From: JAISGQ01 sp045604965
GTDB taxonomy: Bacteria > Bacillota > Clostridia > Oscillospirales > Acutalibacteraceae
Length of the DNA stretch: 64,000 nucleotides
Assembly (NCBI GenBank): GCA_045604965.1
Contig: JAZUPB010000014.1
Location: 70,632-134,631, forward strand
Reading direction: 5' to 3'
Shown: piece after piece, positions 50,835 to 59,264 of the stretch
Layout: every line of letters begins with the position of its first letter
Position numbering within the stretch: position 1 is the first letter of the stretch
Position numbers and translations under genes: made by a program
Notes under the pieces: generated by a model
The model's database searches: none
Told to the model about the DNA's origin: nothing
The model's input: the letters and a program-made list of their open reading frames with translations, nothing else

Positions 50835-52907
50835 ATGAGCGAGGATAAGAGAATAAGCCGACGAATATTTATCCTTATTGCAGCTGTAGTGTCTGTTATA
50901 GTCATATATGCTGTGGTTTTGCTGAAGCTTCAGGTAGGACAGGGTGAATATTACCGCACTCAGGCTGTAAAGCAGACGGCGACGACCATTTCTGTAACAG
51001 CCGCACGAGGCGAGATAGTTGACCGTTACGGAAGAGCTATCGTTCAGAACCGACTGGGCTATGCAATAGTATTCAACCGAGCGGAAATGGAAGTCGGAAC
51101 AGAAAACGAGATAATATGGCGTCTCTGCACACTTCTTACAGAAAAAGGGGAAAAGTGGAACGACAACACACCGCTTTATGTCGATGAATACGGCAGCGCA
51201 AGCTATCCATCGGAGGAAGAGCAGACAACAAAGGTAAAAGCGGCAATTTCCGATATGCAGGAAGAGCTGATGCTCCAGTCGTATGCTACAGCTCAGAACT
51301 GCTATGATACGATGATAACCGACTACGAGCTTGAAAACACAGCTCCCAATGTTGCAAGAACCATAATGGGCGTCCGTCTTGAGATGGAGCTGGCTTCATT
51401 CTCCAGTGCGTATCCTTATACCTTTGCGTCGGATGTAACTCTCGACACAATGCAGATAATCAAGGAAAACGAAGCCCTTTTCAAGGGTGTTGAGATAAAT
51501 GTTGTTCCTATCCGCGAATACGCGGACGGATCCATAGCACCTCACATTATAGGCAACATAGGCCCTATCTACGCAGAAGAATACGAAGAACTCAAGAAGA
51601 GCGGATACCGAATGACCGATTATGTCGGTAAGTTTGGTATAGAAAAGACCTATGAAAGCTACCTTCGCGGAGATGACGGAAAGAAAAAGGTACAGCGTGA
51701 CGATAACGGTGACGTTATTTACGAAGAGTTTACCGAGGACGCAGTTCCGGGAAACACTATTGTTCTGACTCTTGATTCAGAGCTTCAGAAGGTATCTCAG
51801 AAGGCTCTTGAAAAATGTATAACCTCAATTGCAAAATCAGGTAAGGCAACTTCTGTAAAGTATGACGGCGAGGACGCAGATTCAGGCGCGGTAGTTGTTA
51901 TGAACGTGCAGACCTTTGAGGTGCTTGCCCTTGTAACATATCCATCCTACGATATGGCGACCTACAGTGAAAGCTACGATGAACTGCTCAAGCATCCGGG
52001 CAAGCCTCTTTATAACAGAGCGCTGAACGGTACCTACGCGCCCGGTTCCACATTCAAGGTTGCAACTGCACTGGCAGGACTGGAAGAAGGAGTTATAACG
52101 ACGAAATCCACCTTCACCTGCAATAAAGTATTTACACACCCCGAATATAAACTCAGAATGCGCTGCCTGGGTAATCACGGTGCAATAAACGTCACCACAG
52201 CGCTTTCAAAGTCCTGCAATATATTTTTCTATAATATCGGCGATCAGCTTGGTATCGGCAGACTCAACGACTATTGCCGTCAGCTTGGTTTCGGCTCTGC
52301 AACAGGTATAGGAATGGGCGAAGCAAAGGGCACTCTGGCAGGCCGTGAGGAGCGAGAAGCAAGAGAAGAAGGCTGGTATTACGCAGATACCCTGCAGGCA
52401 GCCATCGGTCAGAATGATAACCGATTCACTCCTGCACAGCTCTGTGCATATATGTCAACCGTTGCAAACGGCGGAACACGATATGAAGCACGTCTTATAA
52501 AGACAATAAAGAGCTACGATTATACAGAGACCGTTATTGAGGACACCTCTGATAATCCCAAAATACTCAACAACCTGAACGTTTCCGAACAGAACCTTGC
52601 AAACGTAAAGAGGGGTCTGCTTTCGGTTACTCAGGAGGGTACCGCATCTGCGGCATTCTCCAATTATAAAATGCAGGTCGGCGGTAAGACAGGTACGGCA
52701 GATACCATCAAAACCGCTACAGCGAACGCAATATTTATCGCATTCGCCCCCTATAACACACCTGAGATAGCGGTTTGTATCGTCGGCGAAAGATGCGGTC
52801 ACGGAAGTGAAATGACAAGTGTTGCAAGAGATATTTTTGACCAGTACTTCTATTCAAAGAAGACGGACGGTTATGAGAATATTTCTGACGGACAGCTTAT
52901 AACCTAA
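50835..52907 (+). CDS. Penicillin-binding protein 2 (elongasome transpeptidase)
   Basis: 690 residues. A short cytoplasmic tail and one helix (about 9-32) precede the PBP dimer domain (ARGEIVDRYGRAIVQNRLGY ... YVGKFGIEKTYESYLRGDDGKKKV). The transpeptidase domain contains the three active motifs: STFK near 403 (YAPGSTFKVATA), SCN near 459 (SKSCNIFFYN) and KTGT near 617 (GGKTGTAD). It cross-links lateral peptidoglycan; its position after mreBCD matches MrdA/PBP2 of the rod system. A RodA partner is not encoded in the window. GGGAGGTCGCCGTA precedes the ATG. A terminator follows. Confidence 0.93.
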   Translation: MSEDKRISRRIFILIAAVVSVIVIYAVVLLKLQVGQGEYYRTQAVKQTATTISVTAARGEIVDRYGRAIVQNRLGYAIVFNRAEMEVGTENEIIWRLCTLLTEKGEKWNDNTPLYVDEYGSASYPSEEEQTTKVKAAISDMQEELMLQSYATAQNCYDTMITDYELENTAPNVARTIMGVRLEMELASFSSAYPYTFASDVTLDTMQIIKENEALFKGVEINVVPIREYADGSIAPHIIGNIGPIYAEEYEELKKSGYRMTDYVGKFGIEKTYESYLRGDDGKKKVQRDDNGDVIYEEFTEDAVPGNTIVLTLDSELQKVSQKALEKCITSIAKSGKATSVKYDGEDADSGAVVVMNVQTFEVLALVTYPSYDMATYSESYDELLKHPGKPLYNRALNGTYAPGSTFKVATALAGLEEGVITTKSTFTCNKVFTHPEYKLRMRCLGNHGAINVTTALSKSCNIFFYNIGDQLGIGRLNDYCRQLGFGSATGIGMGEAKGTLAGREEREAREEGWYYADTLQAAIGQNDNRFTPAQLCAYMSTVANGGTRYEARLIKTIKSYDYTETVIEDTSDNPKILNNLNVSEQNLANVKRGLLSVTQEGTASAAFSNYKMQVGGKTGTADTIKTATANAIFIAFAPYNTPEIAVCIVGERCGHGSEMTSVARDIFDQYFYSKKTDGYENISDGQLIT

Positions 52908-52913
52908 ACACAT

Positions 52914-52948
52914 AAACCGGCAGGTCACAAAACTGCCGGTTTATTTTT
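52914..52948 (+). terminator. Terminator of the mre/PBP2 operon
   Basis: A 10-bp stem AAACCGGCAG/CTGCCGGTTT with a 9-nt loop followed by ATTTTTAAAAA, 6 nt after the stop codon. Confidence 0.9.
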
Positions 52949-52968
52949 AAAAATAAATTTGTAATTTC

Positions 52969-52996
52969 TGTAACGAAATATAGATTTCTCCGACAT
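52969..52996 (+). promoter_or_regulatory. ECF-type promoter of the sigma/anti-sigma operon
   Basis: TGTAAC (52969-52974), a 16-nt spacer and CGACAT (52991-52996): the AAC/CGA signature of ECF-sigma-dependent promoters. It lies directly before an ECF sigma gene, pointing to autoregulation. Confidence 0.75.
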
Positions 52997-53027
52997 ATTG
53001 TGTGAGTATGTGAAAGGAGGCGATACG

Positions 53028-53513
53028 GTGTCAGACATTTCGGAATATTATAATGAGCATTCTCAGCTTGTGTACCGATATCTGTTAAAATTGTGCGGAA
53101 ATGCGGATCTTGCAGAGGAGCTGACCCAGGAGACATTTTATCAGGCAATACGCACGTTGGACAAATACCGGGGCGAATGTAAGGTGTCGGTGTGGCTTTG
53201 CCAGATAGCGCGCCATTGCTGGTACAAATATCTTGAGAAAAATAAAAAGAGCAAAAACAATATTCCGATAGATGAGCACCTTGCATCGGAAGACAGGAAA
53301 CTTGACGACCGAGTTGCAGACGCGGAGGATAAAATGCGTATTTACGCAAAAATGCAGGAACTAAAAGGGGATGTCCGAGAGGTGCTCTATCTGCGAATTC
53401 TTGCCGAGCTGTCATTTAAGGAGATCGGCATAATTATGAAAAAGAGTGAAAATTGGGCCCGTGTTACATATTTCAGAGCAAAAAACGCTCTTTCGGAAAA
53501 ATGCGATGAGTAG
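53028..53513 (+). CDS. ECF-type RNA polymerase sigma factor
   Basis: 161 residues, region 2 plus region 4 only. Region 2 is EYYNEHSQLVYRYLLKLCGNADLAEELTQETFYQAIRTLDKYRG ... VWLCQIARHCWYKYL. Region 4 is VREVLYLRILAELSFKEIGIIMKKSENWARVTYFRAKNAL. The start is GTG at 53028 with AAAGGAGGCG upstream; the GTG at 52998 precedes the predicted transcription start. ECF sigma factors redirect RNA polymerase to stress promoters when released by their anti-sigma factor, encoded 45 nt downstream. Note that only this promoter of the type (TGTAAC-N16-CGACAT) was found in the window, so the regulon lies elsewhere. Confidence 0.93.
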   Translation: MSDISEYYNEHSQLVYRYLLKLCGNADLAEELTQETFYQAIRTLDKYRGECKVSVWLCQIARHCWYKYLEKNKKSKNNIPIDEHLASEDRKLDDRVADAEDKMRIYAKMQELKGDVREVLYLRILAELSFKEIGIIMKKSENWARVTYFRAKNALSEKCDE

Positions 53514-53558
53514 CCGCGCTGCTTTTATCGCACACAGGAAAGGAGAAATTGATAAATT

Positions 53559-54398
53559 ATGAAGCAGAATTGCTATATTGTACGTGACCTTATGGGAAAT
53601 TATATAGAAGAGCTTGTAAGTGAGGAAACTGCCGCCGATATAAAAGAGCACCTTGATGAATGTGAGGACTGCAGCCGTATTCACAGAAATATGATTGAGC
53701 CTGTTTCAAAGGAAGCGCTGCAAAATCCTGAGGAGAAAAAGGAAAATGTCAGAGAAGTAGCATATCTTGGCAAATTCAGAAGAGTGCGCAAGGTGCTGAT
53801 AATAGTGATTGTTGCAATTGCGGCACAAATGCTGTTATACTCGGCGGCGCTGGTTGGTTTATTTTATGCACTGACCGTAGGAGGCACTGATACAACGGAC
53901 ATCTCACAGTATGAGCGGTTTCTTGGCGAAAACGGAGAACACAAGGATAATTATATTGGGTATAACGATATTTTCCCCAATGAACTCCCTGACTCTGCAG
54001 AGGTAAGTAAGTTCAACAGTATATGCAAGGCAGGACTTGACGATCATTATCTTTCCTATCTCGTATATACCTGCTCTGATGAGGACTATTCAGCTGAACA
54101 GGAACGCCTTTCGAAGATAAAGAGCTCTGAAAATCCGAATGTATACGGAACCAAGGGTTTTGACAGCGGCTATGAGCTTTGCGCTGTATATGCAGGTGAA
54201 TACGGCATTATATATGCTCTGACCGATGAGACAGACAATGAATATGTATATGTGGCGATAGAGTTTACTGATTATATCTGTGATATAAAATATGAAAGCA
54301 TCATTGAAAAAGAACATCTGCCTATCGGGTTTGATGCAGGTGATGACAATGCTGTAAGACAGGCATTTGACGAAGAACACGATCCGTTCGGATGGTAA
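53559..54398 (+). CDS. Membrane anti-sigma factor with zinc-binding N-terminus
   Basis: 279 residues. The N-terminal ZAS-type motif is visible as EHLDECEDCSRIH (His 31, Cys 35, Cys 38, with Cys 5 as a possible fourth ligand), preceded by DLMGNYIEELVSEETAADIK as in zf-HC2 proteins. One transmembrane helix lies at about 77-104, then an extracytoplasmic domain of about 170 residues (ICKAGLDDHYLSYLVYTC, AEQERLSKIKS, GYELCAVYAGEYGIIYALTD) with no recognised family, probably the sensor. It should bind the upstream ECF sigma at the membrane until an envelope signal releases it. GGAAAGGAG is near the ATG. Confidence 0.88.
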   Translation: MKQNCYIVRDLMGNYIEELVSEETAADIKEHLDECEDCSRIHRNMIEPVSKEALQNPEEKKENVREVAYLGKFRRVRKVLIIVIVAIAAQMLLYSAALVGLFYALTVGGTDTTDISQYERFLGENGEHKDNYIGYNDIFPNELPDSAEVSKFNSICKAGLDDHYLSYLVYTCSDEDYSAEQERLSKIKSSENPNVYGTKGFDSGYELCAVYAGEYGIIYALTDETDNEYVYVAIEFTDYICDIKYESIIEKEHLPIGFDAGDDNAVRQAFDEEHDPFGW

Positions 54399-54403
54399 AA
54401 AAC

Positions 54404-54439
54404 AAAAAAGCAGATACCTTGCGGTATCTGCTTTTTTTG
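54404..54439 (+). terminator. Terminator of the sigma/anti-sigma operon
   Basis: A 15-bp stem AAAAAAGCAGATACC with its complement, TTGC loop and a T7 tract, 5 nt after the anti-sigma stop. Confidence 0.93.
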
Positions 54440-54493
54440 TACTTGGACGCCGTTAGGTTTGAATAAATCCCTTGGTAAATTAATTTAAAATCA

Positions 54494-54628
54494 ATGGAGA
54501 TATTATGGCAATCGAAGCACAATCAAGACAAGAAATTCGACATTAAATATAAAACAAAGATTACCAACGCTGTTATGGTAAACGAATTTGATTGGTTTAC
54601 CATAACAGGGCTATTGATGCAACAGTAA
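54494..54628 (+). CDS. Possible small ORF, perhaps a relic
   Basis: A 44-residue frame (MEILWQSKHNQDKKFDIKYK followed by TKITNAVMVNEFDWFTITGL and LMQQ) in an AT-rich gap. There is no convincing ribosome site; an overlapping ATG at 54505 with GGAGATATT encodes only 13 residues. The frame contains the 14-bp inverted repeat at 54570-54608. It could be the remains of a mobile or phage gene, or chance. Confidence 0.2.
   Translation: MEILWQSKHNQDKKFDIKYKTKITNAVMVNEFDWFTITGLLMQQ
54570..54608. repeat. 14-bp perfect inverted repeat
   Basis: CTGTTATGGTAAAC (54570-54583) and its exact complement (54595-54608), separated by 11 nt. No T tract follows, so it is not a usual terminator. It may be a structured RNA, a protein-binding site or an element end. 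Confidence 0.6.
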
Positions 54629-54681
54629 TTTTCAGAGCCCCTTAGAGGGGTAAGCATATAATAACCCTTATTGGGTATGAG

Positions 54682-54707
54682 AAAACCACTAGTTTACTAG
54701 TGGTTTT
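54682..54707. terminator. Bidirectional hairpin after the fakA gene
   Basis: A 12-bp perfect stem AAAACCACTAGT/ACTAGTGGTTTT with a 2-nt loop, 10 nt beyond the end of the leftward fakA-like gene; T-rich on both sides. Confidence 0.85.
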
Positions 54708-54717
54708 AATTATCCGA

Positions 54718-56367
54718 TCATATCGCAAATATAAAGCTGTAAACATCCTGACCGCCGTCGACCTCGTAGAGCTCAACACGTGGGAAGTTCGTTTTGATGT
54801 AATTTCTCACCTTGTCCATATCTTCCTTTTCGGCGTCCTTGCCGAGGATTACGATTATGACCTCCTTGTCGGTCATATCCACCTTTGAAAGAAGGGAACA
54901 GGCGGCATCTGCTCTTGTGTCGTCAACAGCGACAAGCTCCTTGCCGATAAAGCCGAGAGAATCGCCTTCGTTGATAACAAAGCCGGAATTAACGCTGTCG
55001 CGGACAGCATAGGTCACAAGACCTGATGTAACGGAATTAATAGCTTCGCTGAGCTGATCACATATGGTATCAAGATCGTCAGATGTGAAATCCAGCATAG
55101 TAAGAGCAGAGTAACCCTCAGCAATAGTGCGGCTTTCGAGGACTCGGACAGATGCCTTGTCATAAAGCTCAGCGGCCTGTTTTGCAGCGAGGAAAATATT
55201 TGAATTGTTGGGGAGGACGATAATATTATCAGCATTTACAGCATCGAATGCTGTAAGAAAATCCTCGGTAGAGGGGTTCATTGTCTGCTGACCGTCAACG
55301 ATGTAATCTGCGCCGAACTGGGTGAACATTTCCTTTATGCCGTCACCCTGAGCCACCGCAACAACGCCGTACTTCTTATGTTCCTTGGGGACTTCCTTAC
55401 GCTCATAGCGGTTCTCGATAGTGGTTTCGCTGTGCTGGATAGACATATTCTCAACCTTCAGCGTGACAAACTCGCCGATGGTATGGCAATAGGCGAGAAC
55501 TTTTTCAGGCTCAAAGGTGTGAACGTGGAGCTTTATTCTTGTACCTACCTTGAATGCTACGATGGAATCACCGCCTATGGATTCAAGATATGCTATAAGC
55601 TCCGACACATCGTAAGACTCGGGGTCTGTCTTATCGTTTCTCAGCTGAACCATTACCTCGGTACAGTAACCGTAGATCATTTCGGTATCAACGCCGAAGG
55701 CATCAGTGTTGAGCTGAGTGCTGTCGGCAGGAGAAGAATATTCGCCGCTTTCCACAGTCTCGCCGTGAAGAATACGCTCCATACCTTCGATTATGTATAC
55801 AAAGCCCGCGCCGCCGCTGTCGATCACGCCTGATTCCTTCAGAACGGGAAGCAGCTCGGGAGTGCGGTCAAGGGAACGGTGCATTTCAAGGCGAAAAGCA
55901 TTGAAGAAATCCTCCAACGTGCCGCCAAGACCGTTTTCGGCGGCGTATTCCGTAGCCTCGCGCATAACTGTGAGCATAGTACCCTCAGTGGGCTTGACAA
56001 CAGATGAATATGCCTGTTTTACACCGCTTCGCATAGCTTCTGCAAAGACCTTTGAGTCGGCAGTTTCAACCCCTGCAAGACCTCTTGCTATACCCTCGAA
56101 GAACTGGGAGAGTATAACGCCTGAATTGCCTCTTGCGGAAAGGAGCATGCCCTCAGCGACCTGCTTTGAGGTTGTGCCGAGAGTACCTGCATCGGAGCAG
56201 CCTGCACCGCCTGCGATGGTGCGGCTCATATTGTCGCCTGTATCACCGTCGGGAATGGGGAAGACGTTAAGGTCATTTACGATTTTTGCGTTATTCTGCA
56301 GGTTTTTTGTACCGCCGCGGATCATATCCACATACAGAGAACCTGTAAGAGAGTAAGTCGTACTCAT
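54718..56367 (-). CDS. DAK2-domain fatty acid kinase subunit (FakA-like)
   Basis: 549 residues. The N-terminal DAK2/DhaL nucleotide-binding domain carries NDLNVFPIPDGDTGDNMSRTIAGG (Mg-ATP binding Asp cluster) and RGNSGVILSQFFEGIARGL. The middle domain includes DSGGAGFVYIIEGMERIL, and the C-terminal DegV-like region includes GDGIKEMFTQFGADYIVDGQQTMNPSTEDF. Family knowledge: FakA phosphorylates fatty acids held by a FakB (DegV) protein. The next gene upstream is a DegV protein and the one before that is plsX, which uses acyl-phosphate, so the three form a fatty acid incorporation pathway. The gap to degV is only 6 nt. Confidence 0.92.
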   Translation of the reverse strand: MSTTYSLTGSLYVDMIRGGTKNLQNNAKIVNDLNVFPIPDGDTGDNMSRTIAGGAGCSDAGTLGTTSKQVAEGMLLSARGNSGVILSQFFEGIARGLAGVETADSKVFAEAMRSGVKQAYSSVVKPTEGTMLTVMREATEYAAENGLGGTLEDFFNAFRLEMHRSLDRTPELLPVLKESGVIDSGGAGFVYIIEGMERILHGETVESGEYSSPADSTQLNTDAFGVDTEMIYGYCTEVMVQLRNDKTDPESYDVSELIAYLESIGGDSIVAFKVGTRIKLHVHTFEPEKVLAYCHTIGEFVTLKVENMSIQHSETTIENRYERKEVPKEHKKYGVVAVAQGDGIKEMFTQFGADYIVDGQQTMNPSTEDFLTAFDAVNADNIIVLPNNSNIFLAAKQAAELYDKASVRVLESRTIAEGYSALTMLDFTSDDLDTICDQLSEAINSVTSGLVTYAVRDSVNSGFVINEGDSLGFIGKELVAVDDTRADAACSLLSKVDMTDKEVIIVILGKDAEKEDMDKVRNYIKTNFPRVELYEVDGGQDVYSFIFAI

Positions 56368-56373
56368 AAATTA

Positions 56374-57258
56374 TCAACCAACCGTTTCAACTTTCTTTCC
56401 AAATGCATAAAGAACTACAGTGCCGGGACCGGTGGAAGCACCGATGATCGGTCCGATATAGAACTGCTCGGTAGCCATAGGCTTGATTACTTCCTTTACT
56501 TTTGCTTCGAGGTAGTCTGCATCTTCTTTGCAGTCGGCATGACCGATGTATACAGTCTGCTTGTCAGCATCGATGATAGCTTCGTTCATAAGGTTGACGA
56601 TCTCGTCCATAGAAGCCTGTCTGCCCTTGACTTTCTTTATTGCAAGGTTTGTTCCTTCGACATTGGAAATAAGGATGGGCTTTACGCCGAAGAGATTTCC
56701 AAAGAATGCGGCAGAAGCCTTTACTCTGCCTGCTCTCTTGAGGTATTCAAGGGTGTCGATGGCGCAGAACTGATTGGAGGTGAGACGAATGTCGGTGATG
56801 ATCTCAGCAATCTCATCGGCGCTCTTTCCCTCGTCGCGAAGCTCTGCGGCACGGATTGCAAGGATACCTTCTCCCATACAGGAGTTAAGGGCATCAATGC
56901 AGTGGATTTTAGCGTCGGGATATTTTTCAAGGAGCTGCTTTGCAACAACGATTGAGGTGTTTACGGAACCTGAGAGAATACCTGCGCAGGCGATATAAAC
57001 GATGTCGCAGCCCTCTTCGAGATATTTTGTGAAGGTGTTTATGTAATCAGTAGCAGGAACCTGTGTGGTAGTAACACGTGTTCCGTTTCTCATAATGTCA
57101 TAGAGCTCCTTCGGGGAATAAAGAGCCCAGTCAAGGTTTGCCTCTTTTTCCTCGCCGTTGATGACGATGTTCATCTTTACATAGTCGATGCCGTATTTTG
57201 CTCTGTTTTCGGTGGAAAGGTCAGAGCAGGAATCGGTGATAATCTGTACTTTTCTCAT
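56374..57258 (-). CDS. DegV family fatty acid-binding protein (FakB-like)
   Basis: 294 residues. The N-terminal KVQIITDSCSDLSTENRAKYGIDYVKMNIVING and GTRVTTTQVPATDYINTFTKYLEEG are typical, with the phosphate/carboxylate-binding TTTQ...S region and ACAGILSGSVNTS. The C-terminal domain shows HADCKEDADYLEAKVKEVI and GPIIGASTGPGTVVLYAFG. DegV proteins bind one fatty acid and present it to FakA for phosphorylation. It lies between plsX and fakA with gaps of 26 and 6 nt, supporting a FakB role. Confidence 0.92.
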   Translation of the reverse strand: MRKVQIITDSCSDLSTENRAKYGIDYVKMNIVINGEEKEANLDWALYSPKELYDIMRNGTRVTTTQVPATDYINTFTKYLEEGCDIVYIACAGILSGSVNTSIVVAKQLLEKYPDAKIHCIDALNSCMGEGILAIRAAELRDEGKSADEIAEIITDIRLTSNQFCAIDTLEYLKRAGRVKASAAFFGNLFGVKPILISNVEGTNLAIKKVKGRQASMDEIVNLMNEAIIDADKQTVYIGHADCKEDADYLEAKVKEVIKPMATEQFYIGPIIGASTGPGTVVLYAFGKKVETVG

Positions 57259-57284
57259 ATCCTTTTACTCCCTTTTCATACTAA

Positions 57285-58286
57285 TCAGATTTTTCTGAAC
57301 AACTCGGCGGAACGCTCAGTGTAACCGCCTTTATGTATTTTAAGCAGCTGACGAACGCAGGAAAGAACCGAGCGCTCGTTTGAGTTGCCGTGAGCCTTGA
57401 TAATGGGCTTTAATGTGCCGAGAATCATTGCGCCGCCGTTTGATGTAAGGTCTATCTGAGACATAAGTTCTCCGACAGCTTTTTTTATAAAGCTTCCGTC
57501 AGTACCCTCGGGAAGATTCTTTTTAAGAGCCTCAATAAACTTTTCCACAACGAAAAGTGCAGCACCTTCGGTGCTTTTAAGAAGAACATTGCCTGCAAAA
57601 CCGTCGCACACAAGCACGTCGTAATTTCCCGAAAGAGCATCGCGTGCTTCCATATTGCCGACGAAATTTATGGGAAGTTCTTTCAGATAAGAAAATACTT
57701 TCTTTGAAAAAGCGCTGCCTTTTTCGTCCTCAACACCTACAGAGACCACAGCCACGCGGGGATTTTCAACACCCACGAAGCTTTCTGAAAGTGCAGAGCC
57801 AAGCAGAGCAAACTGCTTCATCTGTTCAGGCTGCATATCGACAGCGGCGCCGCAGTCCAGCATAATTACATAGTGTCCGTCTTTTTTGGAGGGCATATGT
57901 GCAGCCAGAGCAGGAGACTCCACACCGGGAAGTCTGCCGAGATAAACGGCGCTTGCAAGAATTGCGGCGCCGGTGCTGCCTGCAGTGACCATGCCGACAG
58001 CATCGCTGTCCTCCTTGAGTCGCTGCATACCTCTGACGATGGAGGAATCGCGTTTCTGGAGCAATGCCTGTCTGGGATCGTCGTGATTTGTTATTACAGC
58101 AGGGGCATCGAGAATTTCCAGACGCTCCTTATCATATTCATAAGCAGAAAGCTCATTTTCAATATACTCTCTGTCACCGCAGAGTATAACGGAAATATCG
58201 GGAATAGCATTGATGCACTGTACAGTGCCCTTGATTATGGCATTGGGATCATCGCAGCCGAAAGCATCGATTATGACCTTTTCCAT
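57285..58286 (-). CDS. plsX: Phosphate acyltransferase PlsX
   Basis: 333 residues. Family markers are IDAFGCDDPNAIIKGTVQCI at the N-terminus (DAMGGD in most PlsX, here DAFGCD), GMVTAGSTGAAILASAVYLGRLPGVESPALAAHMPS, MLDCGAAVDMQPEQMKQFALLGSAL, and VLVCDGFAGNVLLKSTEGAA. PlsX interconverts acyl-ACP and acyl-phosphate, the acyl donor for the first step of phospholipid synthesis. The C-terminal part (GGAMILGTLKPIIKAHGNSNE) is usual. The shift from GGD to GCD is a small deviation. It follows the plsC-like gene by 18 nt. Confidence 0.94.
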   Translation of the reverse strand: MEKVIIDAFGCDDPNAIIKGTVQCINAIPDISVILCGDREYIENELSAYEYDKERLEILDAPAVITNHDDPRQALLQKRDSSIVRGMQRLKEDSDAVGMVTAGSTGAAILASAVYLGRLPGVESPALAAHMPSKKDGHYVIMLDCGAAVDMQPEQMKQFALLGSALSESFVGVENPRVAVVSVGVEDEKGSAFSKKVFSYLKELPINFVGNMEARDALSGNYDVLVCDGFAGNVLLKSTEGAALFVVEKFIEALKKNLPEGTDGSFIKKAVGELMSQIDLTSNGGAMILGTLKPIIKAHGNSNERSVLSCVRQLLKIHKGGYTERSAELFRKI

Positions 58287-58304
58287 TCTGTTCCCTCCTG
58301 TTAA

Positions 58305-58853
58305 CTAATCTTTGTTGATTGTTTCGCCAAGCTCGGCAACTATTTTACGGAAACGCTCACATTCCTTTTCGAGCCCTTCTTCGGTCAGGGACAGATCAGG
58401 TGAAAGCTCATATGCGTCGCCGATAATAACGGGAGTTTTGCGAAAGAGCTTGTAGTGAGCGTGCCAGACGGGGACTATTTTGACTCTGCAGGCACGAGCG
58501 GCAAGAATAAAGCCTGATTTGAAATCGTGAACAGTATCATCGTAGGTACTTACGCCTTCGGGAAACATAAGAAGGCTTCTTCCCGAGCGAACGCTGGAAA
58601 CACATTCGCGCAGCCAGCTTACATCGGCAGAATAGCGATCGATGGGAATACATTCAACAGCAGCGAGTATCCAGTTTATGAAGAAGCGGTCATACCAGTC
58701 CTTCGCTGCAAGAGTCCGGGGGCGGTGCCTGCCTAAAGCGGTAAGCATAAACTGTCCGTCACTGCCTCCGCAGTGGTTTGTGATATATATGACCGGCTCG
58801 CCGATATCTGCTTTTTCGGGGTTTGTGAGGACAGGGCGGTAAACAATACGCAT
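58305..58853 (-). CDS. PlsC-like 1-acylglycerol-3-phosphate acyltransferase
   Basis: 182 residues from the ATG at 58853. Motif I of the glycerophosphate acyltransferase family is NHCGGSD (H-x4-D), motif III is LMFPEGVSTYDD (EGT variant), and VKIVPVWHAHY is motif IV-like. It esterifies the second acyl chain to make phosphatidic acid, or a similar acceptor. The start is doubtful: the ATG at 58853 has no ribosome site, while AAGAGGTGAT lies at 58914-58923. The open frame continues upstream without stop to about 58931 (DKLTLLLGRFFAECTRLY before the ATG), which fits the usual N-terminal helix but offers only non-AUG starts. It heads the lipid operon. Confidence 0.85.
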   Translation of the reverse strand: MRIVYRPVLTNPEKADIGEPVIYITNHCGGSDGQFMLTALGRHRPRTLAAKDWYDRFFINWILAAVECIPIDRYSADVSWLRECVSSVRSGRSLLMFPEGVSTYDDTVHDFKSGFILAARACRVKIVPVWHAHYKLFRKTPVIIGDAYELSPDLSLTEEGLEKECERFRKIVAELGETINKD

Positions 58854-58945
58854 ATAAAGCCGCGTACATTCTGCGAAAAACCTGCCCAGCAGCAGTGTCA
58901 GCTTATCCGTAATATCACCTCTTAAAATATGAAAACATCAAAAAA

Positions 58946-58974
58946 ATTAAACCATATTAAAGCGTACAATTCAA
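58946..58974 (-). promoter_or_regulatory. Promoter of the plsC-plsX-degV-fakA operon
   Basis: TTGAAT (58969-58974) and TTTAAT (58946-58951), 17-nt spacing on the reverse strand. This puts the transcription start near 58939, just upstream of the strong ribosome site at 58914-58923. Confidence 0.55.
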
Positions 58975-59180
58975 GACACAAAAGCGTTAAATTGTATAAA
59001 AACATATAATTTACACCAAAAAGGAAAAACAGGAAAAAGTAAGCGACGGGTTATTGTGAAAAAATATATGCAATATACATAATAAAATCAACCTGTGCCA
59101 GTCACATTGACGAAATGGAACAAAAAACACGCTTTTGACAAAAAATAATCAATCTAAGTATAGCATTTGACGATAAACTC

Positions 59181-59189
59181 TGCTATAAT
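59181..59189 (+). promoter_or_regulatory. Extended -10 promoter of the hydrogenase-like operon
   Basis: TGCTATAAT (TG plus a perfect TATAAT at 59184-59189), without a good -35 at 17 nt. Another weak TTGACA (59135-59140) lies upstream. The remaining gap from 58975 to 59180 is AT-rich with no gene that I can support. Confidence 0.6.
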
Positions 59190-59264
59190 TATGGTGTTTG
59201 GGTGTACCTAATTAAAAGTGCGCCCGTATCCCTACAATTTCCATTTTTGCAAGGAGGAAATATA

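Noticed and set aside
59054..59075. TTGTGAAAAAATATATGCAA as a Rex (redox repressor) site before the hydrogenase-like operon
   Set aside because: Only one half resembles the TTGTTAA...TTAACAA consensus, and it lies over 100 bp from the promoter, so it is too weak to list as a feature.
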